A DNA stretch of 64,000 bases from Spinellus fusiger (taxonomy: Eukaryota > Mucoromycota > Mucoromycetes > Mucorales > Phycomycetaceae). The stretch covers positions 186,001 through 250,000 of the forward strand of contig JALLLS010000031.1 in NCBI GenBank assembly GCA_025094145.1, read 5' to 3'. Below are positions 9,758 to 18,988 of this stretch, piece after piece (within the stretch, counting starts at the first letter, position 1; every line of letters starts with the position of its first letter). Below the pieces are notes generated by a model, which saw only the letters and a program-made list of their open reading frames with translations, did not search any database and was not told the DNA's origin. Made by a program: the position numbers and the translations under genes.

Positions 9758-12700
9758 CTATTTGGGTAACCACTTCAAAAGAAGGGCACCATGGTCTTCC
9801 TCCAGTGAGGTTGTAAAGTCACCATCTGGCAGGCAGATCTGGTCCATCTCTACCATAATGCAGCAGAGAAATGGCCACACACAGGTCCAAAAGGGAGTCT
9901 TGTTGTTGTTTCTGGGCCTGGACATTGGCAACTGGTTCAGCACAAAGTCAATTGGATTGGGCAGACTGGTTGAGAGCACACCAAGACAAATAGATACCCC
10001 AAGGCAGTCTATCAGATGGTGTCTGCTAGTATGGTGAAGGCCACAGGCACAAGGACATGGTTTTCCAGGCAACCAACCCATTCTCCACCTGAGAAATCTA
10101 CTACGTTCCAAGGATGTCATAGGCAGCCACAAGAGGGGATCCACACCAAGAGAGGGACAGCAAGCAGAGAGAAGAACCTTGGACTGTCTGGCAGCAAAAA
10201 AACTTTGGTATAGGTGACTATTAATTATGGCTTTGAGCACCTTTGGCTGTTGGTCTTCCCTAGGGACTGGCAGACTCAACCAGATGGGGTTGGCAAGAAG
10301 CTTGAACCACTGGTGAGCATTGTTGGTGAGAGTGGGCCTGAGCAGAGAAAAGAGAGCATCATCAGGCAGAGTGAACACCCAGAAAACATGTTTGGCTCCA
10401 AGAGTCAAGATCCTGTCACTCATACTAGACATCTTGCTTATTTGACAAATCACCATTGTAGAAGATGTGGGGTGACCCCCAAAGATCATCCTGAGACATG
10501 TGTCTTGGGCCTTGTCCAGAGACTTGGCTTGTTTGGCTGTGAAGCAGGTGATGGCCAGGCCATACTCAAACTTGGGTCTGATGAACTGCCTGTACAGGCA
10601 CAGAGAGAGAAGCTTTGGGAACCCAGAGGGACTCAGACCAAGATAGGAGAGAACACGCATACTACTCAGAGTAGAAGCAGAGTTGCAGGACAAAAGAAGA
10701 CCAGGATCAATGGCTCCTTTGCTTGAAAAGGGCACTCCAAGATACACAAATGATGCAGCCAGTGAGATGGGTGTAGAGTACAGTGAGTACCTAGATGCTC
10801 CTGACAAATTACCAGAGGCAAAGTCCAAGACAACACACTTCAAAGGATTCTACCTATAGCCCAGCTCCAGGGAATGCTGCTCAGCAGAGTTCAATATTAC
10901 AGGCATGGCTTCAGGTGTGGCAATGATGGCAACATCATCTGCAAACAATAGTGAGTTAATAATGTTCCCTTCAACTATACTTGTAGATGGCTGTGAGAAG
11001 ACTGTAGAACAGAGAGCACCAGCAGCACAAAGAGCAAAAGGCAGACTGTTGATGTACATAGAGTACAAGTGGTGAGACAGCACCAAGCCTTGGAGAACAC
11101 CAGTCAATGGATGAAAGGGAAGAGAAGTAGTGCCTGACAGCAAAACCTCAACTTGCACCTTGTCAAACAGACTCTGGAGCAGAGCTAGTAGAGGATCTGA
11201 TGTCTGGGGACGCAATGCATTCCAGACAACAGACCTGTCTACTGTGTCATATGCAGACTTGATGTCCTGGAATGCCAGCACTGGAGGTTGCTTGTAGACA
11301 CTTGTATGTTGACAGACAATCTTGTGAAGACAGAGGACTTGATTCAGGGCACTCCTTTGGACTCTGAAACCACCTTGAGCAAGATCAAGCATTGGGGACA
11401 CCTCATGCAGCACACCAGCCAAGCAGTACTCCATGGTCTTTCTCAAGATTGAGGTAAGACTAATGGGTCTGTAGTTCCCAGGGTCAGAAGCATCACCCTT
11501 CTTGTAGATAGGCACCACCTGTGCCACACGCCATGCCAAGGGAGCAGAACCCCACTGCCAACATAGACAAAACAGAAGAGCCAGAGCAGGAGACACCAGA
11601 CCAGCAACCAGATGCAGCATTTCAGCCCTCAGGTGGTCAACACCAGGAGCCTTTCTTGTAGGAAGACGTTTGAGAGCTAACTCTACAGAATGATTGTCAA
11701 ATGGGCAAGTGTGATCTATAGCAGCAGCAGAAGTGAGTGACACTGTACAGTCTGGTTTAGGGACTGCAGGGAGAAAAGAACCAGAGAATGTTGCCTCAAG
11801 GTGACAGGCCATGCTATTAGCAGCCTCTTGGGAACCATCCACATGCTGAAAAGAGGAACTGGACCTTTGGCTCTGCCTAATGCTCTTGATACTGGCTGTG
11901 GTCTTGCCAAAGTCTTGGGTTGCCAAACAAGTACAGAACTCCTTCCATGTCTGTCTCCTACGTCTCTGGACTGCATGCTTGTATACCACACAAGCAGCAG
12001 AGTGGGTCACCCAGCACACAGCCTTGCTCAAACCAAAGGACTTTCTCCAACGTTGGTAGCACCTCTCATGGAAGTCAAATGCATCCTGGACTTCTTGGCT
12101 CCAGAACCAGTTTCTTCTCTCAGACCTAGGAACACGCCTGCCAAAAGATTGATCCAGAGCCTTGTGGATTGCAGAACTAAACATAGAGCATAGGGTGTCC
12201 AAGGAGGGGGAGGGGTGACGAAATGAAAGCACTAAACTGCTCAACAAGGCTGTCCATTGAGCATGTGAGTGCATCTTTGTAGACCTTGAGAGATTCAGGC
12301 TGCCCAAGCTTGGTGAGATTCCAGAGCAAACAAGGGTGAGAAGAGGAGGAAGGGCAGGGGGCATAAGTAAAGGAGTGAATGTGAGATAAACCATTTTGTG
12401 GTCAGAGCCCAGAGAAAGGTCAAGGGAAACATGCATAGATGGGTTCATAAGGGGGGGGAGCATAGAAAAAGGTCAATGATACTTGAGCATACATTACCAC
12501 CACATCCAGAGAGCAAAGTGGGCACACCAAAAGCATGAGTCTTGTTCAGGCAGTCCATCCCAGATGCAACCAGCCAGTCCAACAGAAGAGTACCACGCCT
12601 GGTCACCACAGAGTCACCCACAAACAACCCAAGCCTGGCATTCAAGTCACCACAGATCATAGTAGGGGATGCCTGAACATGTGTCAAAGGAAGGTCTTGG

Positions 12701-13056
12701 AGAACTGCAAGAGCATCAGTGTCAGTGAGGGAAGGGGGAAGGTATATACAATGGATAAGAGTGTCAAACACAATACATAATAGAACATAGGGGGATGATG
12801 ATGGAAGAAGGGAAACAGGGTAAGGAAAGGAAGGGTTGATAAGGAGTGAAATATCCATACTGCCACAAGATGCATTGGGGACAGACTGACCATAAGTGTG
12901 GTGCTGCTGCCAAGAAAGGGGAAATGAATGTGGGGGGAGAAGCCAAGTCTCAGTGATAAAGACAAGGGAGGAGGAAGAAACATGGTGCATAAGCATAGGT
13001 ATGGTCTGTTTTGCTAGACCATTAGCATTCCACAGTGTGATTGTCACTGGGTTCAT
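9758..13056 (-). pseudogene. LINE ORF2: endonuclease and reverse transcriptase
   Basis: The APE-type endonuclease comes first (LWNANGLAKQTIP, FITETWLL, CGDLNARLG, with HKMV after the break). The RT follows (KKGDASDPGNYRPISLTS, AFQDIKSAYDTVD, TGVLQGLVLSH, LLFADDVAII with both catalytic Asp). A C-terminal zinc-knuckle-like CPCACGLHHTSRHHLIDC follows. There are two breaks: a frameshift at a run of eight G (12451-12458) between the endonuclease halves, and a TAG at 10852-10850. At the TAG, the second LINE reads Trp in the aligned GYKWSPSKC. RGVRQG-type residues are altered to TGVLQG. The domain order is unambiguous; this copy is not translatable in full. Confidence 0.88.
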
Positions 13057-14863
13057 AGTTCAGAGAAGGAGTGGAAGGTGCTGGAGGCCTCAAGCATGTG
13101 AGTGTCCATCCTTGTGGGAAGGATATCAGCCAACTGCTGCTCAGAAATCCAACCCTGCTGGCAGAAGGACTTGGCAACAGCAAAACAGACAGGGGCATGG
13201 ATGAAACCAATGGCATTCATCATTCTGTTGCTGTGGACAGACAAGGTCTTGGCAGAGCATTCACTCACTGATAGTGTTGCCAGCTTGGGATCACGCAGGT
13301 GGACTGGATCCAGGGGGTCAAAGTTGCCAAGGGTCTTGACACCATAGCCATTCAAGAGTGCCTTGAGCTCTGGTGCATACTCATTATGAACAAGCATGCC
13401 CATGACCTTCCTGTCTGGGTAGTGCAAGTCCAGCACTCTGGAGTTGTCAATCTTCAGCTTGTTAAGTCTGGCTCTTTGCTCCTTCAGAGGCAGACAAACA
13501 GCATTGGGCACATACAGGACTTGGAATCCAGGATCAGCATCTTCTTTAACTGTCATCCCACAGACAACAGCAGCAATAGCCTTGGCTGTAACAGCCTTCT
13601 TCTTCTGAGGCCTAGCCTTGGAGGCACCAGCAGCAGCAGCCTTGGCATAGGATCCCTTTGTGGAGGTGGAGGCAGCAAGAGGAGGAAAGGCAGAAAGGAC
13701 AGGCACACCAGGAACAGAAGACACACCAACAGAAGAAACACCAGGAGCAGAAGAAGCACCAGAAGAAACCAACTTGAGAAGCTCCTCAATCTTCTTCTCT
13801 GCAGCAGCAAGAGCCTCTCTCAGCTAGACATTCTCAGCCTGGACACACTCTAAAGCAGTGAGATGGGCACCCTGAGCCTTGGGTTGCTCTAGGACCATGG
13901 CCTGTGTGATTATTCAGACAAGTAGAAAGTAACAAGACTGAACAAAGATAATTTTTATTAAGTGAAGAGTGGTTCATTATTTATACTTTTGGTGGGTGCT
14001 TATCCTTCAGTGGCATTCTACCTTTTGGTAGTTAATGATTAGTTCATGGCATAGCTTATTGATAGATACAACCATATGGTTGGTGTAGATGATTTATCCT
14101 ATGGTAGTTTACATAGGTGTAGCCTTATGGTTGGTTCATTGAATAAGCACACCATTATAGAGCCATCTATTATGTCTTCACTTTTAATTGCCTTTGATAG
14201 GTCTTATTTAATCCACTAAGGATTTATAGATGAAGGCAGCTCATTAAGTGTCCAATAATAATTTGAGCTTAGAAGGTTGATTTGTAGTTACAACTGATCA
14301 GTGAGATGATACAGAGATGTACTATGGTACTTGTGTGCACTCAAGCTTTCATAGAGTATTCTGAATGTCACAGCATACTACTCATGTTGACCAATTCATA
14401 AAGAATCTTTGGATTGAAGTCAGAACATGACAGCCTGGAAGTCACCCTGGGAACCAAGTTGCAGAGAGGCACCATCCATACTGTTCTCTGACAAAAAAGT
14501 ATGGTCACATTTTGCCAGGATACTTAGTGGGACACTGACATCACTGCCAGAAGAAACAGAAGGTGCAGGCGCAGGGGCAGAGACAGAGGCAGAGACAGGA
14601 GACACAACAGATGGCACCCTGTTCTGGATTTTGTTAAGCATGTCTTGCATGACAGAGGCAGAGAATGTTTGCAGGCACCTGCAACAAAACTGTGGGGCAT
14701 CAGAGCAAGAGTTACTACCATTCATGGTAATCTTACCAGTCTGGCTGCATCTTTTGCACTTTAAATGGTGCAAATTGGTTGAGAATTCATCTTGCAAGTG
14801 CTTCATAAGTCTATCTACAGGCTTCAGAGTGTCAGCGTCACGTGACTTGCTGGCGCCAATCAT
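13053..14863 (-). pseudogene. LINE ORF1, split by a solo LTR
   Basis: The N-terminal part starts at the ATG at 14863 and has a Cys-rich segment with CKRC and CCRC pairs, then an Ala/Pro/Ser-rich linker ending at GDFQA (14433). Excising the LTR and one GCCTG restores GDFQA-MVLEQPKAQG in frame, followed by a coiled coil interrupted by TAG at 13826-13824. A basic Ala/Lys stretch and a globular C-terminal part come next. The stop TGA at 13055-13053 overlaps the ORF2 ATG (13056-13054) as ATGA, typical of coupled re-initiation. It is probably an RNA-binding protein, by analogy with LINE ORF1p. Confidence 0.75.
13905..14432 (-). mobile_element. Solo LTR (copy D, short subfamily) inside LINE ORF1
   Basis: 528 bp, TGTGATTATT...ATGACA, flanked by the perfect 5-bp duplication GCCTG (13900-13904 and 14433-14437). 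It is nearly identical to copy E (18461-18988) and lacks about 130 bp of the mini-hairpin region present in copies A and C. Internal and partner sequences are absent. The TATAAATA and AATAAA order puts it on the minus strand, the same direction as the LINE it interrupts. Confidence 0.92.
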
Positions 14864-16218
14864 TTCAAGGGGCGACGGGCGAGGTGAAAAGTTTGCTGTG
14901 TGTTGCTGTATGGTGGTCTTGGAGGGTCAAAAATTAGAAAAGTAGATATCTTTATGAATAGAATGGATCTGTCAAAAGTAAAAACGGATTCAGGTGTGTT
15001 GGAGACTGATGTATGTTGTGTCCAAAGATGAGCCAATTCTGAAAACAAGCTGTAAGATTTGGCTGAGAATGAAATAAAAAGTGTAGAGTAGCAGATGATG
15101 CATGTGGTACTTATGGGTGTGTGTATGATGGATAGAAAGGTAGAGTAATAGGGTAAGAAAAGGGTTCAGAATAGAAATTGGAAGTAGGGTTTGTGAACAA
15201 ATAAAAAGGGTAGGGAATAGTCTGTTCAATTGAATAGACTATGAAAATGAATAAGAATGATACTTTGCAACACAATGGTAAAGCAAAAGGAAACAGATAA
15301 AAGGGGAAAAACAGTACACACAGGTACAAAATAACAGAATGCAATCAATACTTTGCTAAGAATTGATTCATAAATAACAATGATACTTCACAAGAAAACA
15401 CAGTAGCACTGCCCACAACTTGTATCAGAAGATATCAAAAGAAAATAACAGAAGAATAAAAGATAATAGAAGATCTTGGAGTAGTATTTGACAATTTATT
15501 TCAGTTCTTGGTTAATGGGATATTTATACTAAAGAACTAAATGTTAAAATAGAGAACAATTTCATAAGAAATCAATCTTAGAGAAAATGAATTAAGACAA
15601 TTGCATTGTTACTACATCATGGATGAATAACAACTACAAATTTAATAAGCTAAACTAGCATTGTTACAAGAATACATCATAACAATGATTCTTCAGGAGA
15701 AAACAAAAAAGAAAAAGAAACTAAAATAGTGCCATTGAGGTGAACTCATAGTAATGAATTTATCCACTGCAAAAGCAACTAAAATAGCATAAAGAAATAC
15801 ATCATAGAGAAGAGAAAACAAGTTTAGGTAGAAAACAGAATAGTATGAGAAAAAGAGTAAAGAAAGGAAAAAGATTGTTGGACAAGAGCATTGATCTCTT
15901 TACCATGTACAGAAAATGTCAGAAACATATTGGTTTCCAAAAGAGGAAGAAAAGAGAAGACCAACACAAAAGGGAAAGAAAGAGAAACAGAACCAAAAAG
16001 GAAATAGTCAAGGAACAGAGAAATTTGTAAAGTCAATTCCCTGCACTACACTTGGCAGTCACTGAGGCTGGCAACCTCACAACACCACATGTCACAGTGT
16101 CTGTGCTAGACACTGTGCTATCAAATAGAGTAATACTATTGGCTGCACATGTCTTCCCTTTTTGGATACACACAGATAATATAATATAATTAATAAGATA
16201 GATGCTAATGCAATATAT
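14864..16218. other. AT-rich stretch without a recognisable gene
   Basis: It probably includes the LINE 5' UTR near 14864-14950, then A-rich, low-complexity sequence. The short ORFs are lysine- or leucine-rich by composition and show no family resemblance. Confidence 0.4.
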
Positions 16219-16268
16219 TGTCTTGGCTTAACATGTTCTCTTCACAGTGAACATGTTAAGCCAAGACA
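16219..16268. repeat. Perfect 20-bp inverted repeat with 10-nt loop
   Basis: The left arm (16219-16238) and right arm (16249-16268) are exact reverse complements and would form a 20-bp hairpin around TCTTCACAGT. It lies 210 bp upstream of the tRNA-Val gene. It could be a foldback remnant, a small-RNA precursor or a terminator-like structure; nothing in the sequence decides among them. Confidence 0.75.
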
Positions 16269-16478
16269 TGTATGTGAAATTGTACACTGTAGAATTTAGT
16301 ATAAATAATCAAGTGAATTCAATGAATAAACATTATCTTCTATCTTCTCTTTTATTCTTTCTCTTTGATCTACATGGGCTTCATGTCCAAACCAAGAACC
16401 ACTAGCTATTCCACTCTGTGCACATACCTCCGGGCTTAAAACTATTCTATTTAAATTAGGGAACGAACCGAACATGAC

Positions 16479-16551
16479 GGTTTCTTGGTGTAGTTGGTTA
16501 TCACGTCTGTCTAACACACAGACGGTCGCCAGTTCAAGTCTGGCAGAAATC
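16479..16551 (+). tRNA. tRNA-Val (anticodon AAC)
   Basis: 73 nt without an intron. The acceptor stem GGTTTCT pairs with AGAAATC (one G-U). The D arm starts GTGTAGTTGG, the anticodon stem TCTGT/ACAGA encloses loop CTAACAC with AAC at the anticodon position, and the T arm is GCCAG-TTCAAGT-CTGGC. CCA is not encoded. The A box is TGGTGTAGTTGG and the B box is GTTCAAGTC. A T-rich run (16562-16570) follows and could end Pol III transcription. The sequence closely matches known eukaryotic valine tRNAs. The first 15 nt recur in the SINE tails at 8961 and 9252. Confidence 0.95.
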
Positions 16552-17943
16552 ATTTTGCATTTTTTTATTTTTATAGGTGGTTATTCTTCTGTTTAAAGTT
16601 TTTATTATTATTATAGGTTTTTGAAATACTCAAGCAAAAAATAATAAGATATATTTCTTATAAGGGACCACTGGAAAGCAGTTCAAAGTATTATTTATTT
16701 ATTTATTTATATTTATATTTTATGGGATGCTATTTGCATATTGGTGTAATGACTACACACCAGGAGATTTTTCTGGCCTTTAAGTGATGATATCTTTGCC
16801 TTTTAAAACTGAAAATTTCTTGCCTTTTATGGAACTGCATTTAAAACAAAAGGTTTGTGGATATGTAATATAAGGCACTGCAGTTATCAACAGGACTACT
16901 AGAGCAAAGAATAGATAGTTATTTGGTCTCTAGCAGGGACAGCAAAACAAGGTTCTGACACAAAGTCAAACAAAAGAAAATCCAAAGGGATACAGGAGTG
17001 GGGTTACAACACACAATTTGAGCACAACTGGTAACTAGGCAACTATTCTTTAAGCAATCCTTGCTTCTCTTAACAGTTCCAACAATACTTAACATAAACA
17101 AAAAGGTCCTTTTTTTTATTGATAGTTCAACTGATGAGGTTTTTATACACTGTTTCCTTGTGTTGTTAGCAATATATATTATTCTAATTGACTTTTGAAA
17201 CCATGTGTATATTGGCAATTTGGTTGACTATCTGTGATATAGCGGCGCTATATCACAGATATCAAAAATAATATTTTCTTTTGTGGATACCTCAATATCA
17301 AATTGTATTATTGTTATAAAGACATTTTCTATAATTGGAACTACAACCCTTTTTGGAAATAACAACTCCTACTAATAAACTGAGAAGGGGATGCCATTGA
17401 ATACTAAGGGATGATGATAGTTTGTAGTATTAAATAACATACCCCTGAAGCTAAATACTAGTAGTAGAAAAGTATAAAAGACACAATGTTATGAAATAAT
17501 AAACAACAGAGTTTAACTACCTGTTAACTGACCAGATTTCCTTTGGACTAACAAGCCATTGACAACATTATCAGTAAAATATATTGTTTATGAATAAAAT
17601 TGTTTATTATAATAATGTAGCTAATACTATATTATGACTATAGCTACTGCCCAAGTGCATTCCCTCATAGTAATATAATCCACACCCTAAAAGCTTTGTG
17701 CTTTATTCTTGGGAGATAGATAACAATGCTCAGGAGTATACCCTAGACATTATTGACCTTGTAAAAAACCACCTGGTACTGACTTGAATGGAGTCTTTAC
17801 TTTCCTAATAACAATACAATGAGTGTCTTGTACATTAGAATAAGCCATAGCCCAGATGAAGACACTGCTTACCTTTTTATCACTAGAATAGTCTTTGGTA
17901 GTGTCTATCACCTCCTTCTATTGTTTTTCTTTGTTAATAATGG
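16552..17943. other. AT-rich decayed sequence with short repeats
   Basis: No gene is recognised. The segment 16741-16880 resembles 62290-62420 (ACACCAGGA..TTCTGGCNTTTTAA, then GGAACTG..AAAAGGTTTG). A 15-bp hairpin lies at 17229-17261. A 99-aa minus-strand ORF (17218-16919) has no recognisable features. Confidence 0.4.
17229..17261. repeat. 15-bp perfect hairpin with 3-nt loop
   Basis: TATCTGTGATATAGC (17229-17243), GGC, then its exact reverse complement (17247-17261). It stands out in otherwise unstructured AT-rich sequence. It could be two abutting transposon ends or a cruciform; the partner or element is unknown. Confidence 0.75.
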
Positions 17944-18220
17944 CACATTACCTTGTTCAGCTATGCTCATCTTGATGAGTACTTGGGTGTTAAGTTGTAT
18001 GTGCAGTGTGGGAAATAACAAAAGGACAGGATTATCAAAACAAATAATAATTTTTTTTCTCTATTCTGGTGACGTATACACTAGCCTCCACTCATAAAAT
18101 TCACGTCAAACAATTAACACTATTTGCCTTAGACCTAAAAGACAGTATTAGAAATAATACTTTGTAATCATTAAGCACCACTGTTAATACCAGTTATAAT
18201 AATATAGTTACTGAAGTGAT
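17944..18220. repeat. Dispersed repeat R, copy 2 (inverted)
   Basis: Reverse complement of 7798-8091 with small indels. Here the sequence continues on both sides (upstream toward 17900 and past 18220 into TATGAATACT) without an LTR at either edge. It therefore serves as the empty-site reference for the LTR insertions at 7797 and 8092. Confidence 0.75.
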
Positions 18221-18460
18221 TATGAATACTGAGTCAATAAATGACTATACAGTTCTCAATGTAAGTGAATTTGGTTCTATTTTATGGAAAAAGATTACTA
18301 GAGTTAATTCAGTGTGTTCTATAATAAATATTCTTTAAGCAGTGTCATACTGCAAATACTATGGGCTTATAGTTAACACATTATGTTAAACAATAAATGC
18401 AGTGACTGAGTTGTAATTTTGGGGTGATTCTTGTTCTATTTCTTGTCTTTACAGCCAATT

Positions 18461-18988
18461 TGTGATTATTCAGACAAGTAGAAAATAACAAGACTGAACA
18501 AAGATAATTTTTATTGAGTAAAGAAAGGTTCACTATTTATACTTTTGGTGGGTGCTTATCCTTCAGTGGCATTCTACCTTTTGGTAGTTAATGATTAGTT
18601 CATGGCATAGCTTATTGATAGATACAACCATATGGTTGGTGTAGATGATTTATCCTATGGTAGTTTACATAGGTGTAGCCTTATGGTTGGTTCATTGAAT
18701 AAGCACACCATTATAGAGCCATCTATTATGTCTTCACTTTTAATTGCCTTTGATAGGTCTTATTTAATCCACTAAGGATTTATAGATGAAGGCAGCTCAT
18801 TAAGTGTCCAATAATAATTTGAGCTTAGAAGGTTGATTTGTAGTTACAACTGATCAGTGAGATGATACAGAGATGTACTATGGTACTTGTGTGCACTCAA
18901 GCTTTCATAGAATATTCTGAATGTCACAGCATACTACTCATGTTGACCAATTCATAAAGAATCTTTGGATTGAAGTTGGAACACAACA
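18461..18988 (-). mobile_element. Solo LTR (copy E, short subfamily)
   Basis: 528 bp, TGTGATTATT...ACAACA, nearly identical to copy D. The flanks CAATT (left) and CTGCA (right) do not match, so the original duplication was lost. The right flank is the middle of a LINE reverse transcriptase, which is thereby truncated. Confidence 0.88.

Larger units (their letters stand above)
9412..14863 (-). mobile_element. LINE-type non-LTR retrotransposon, long copy
   Basis: Two overlapping ORFs on the minus strand, ORF1 (from 14863) and ORF2 (to 9758), are followed by a 3' UTR that matches the 3' UTR of the second LINE (to about 21232). The shared 3' boundary is near GATTAATTCCCTTTTGAATTTA, at about 9412. 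The true 5' end lies upstream of 14863 but cannot be placed. The copy is disabled by a solo LTR in ORF1, two in-frame TAG codons and a G8-run frameshift. The APE-type endonuclease places it among endonuclease-bearing LINEs; the clade cannot be fixed by eye. Confidence 0.88.

Noticed and set aside
2704..13826. Genome-wide reassignment of TAG
   Set aside because: Host genes here read normally and some end in TAG (MADS factor, ATG27); the stops in retroelements are better explained by decay.
8092..14432. Copies C and D as ends of one element
   Set aside because: They are in opposite orientation and enclose a LINE and SINE units; they are independent insertions.
17229..17261. Helitron 3' hairpin
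   Set aside because: No CTRR-type terminus follows the hairpin and no Rep/helicase sequence is nearby.
13905..18988. Copies D and E as the two LTRs of one full-length element
   Set aside because: They are in the same orientation about 4 kb apart, but D has its own perfect duplication, and the sequence between them is LINE remnant, tRNA gene and repeat R, with no gag or pol.
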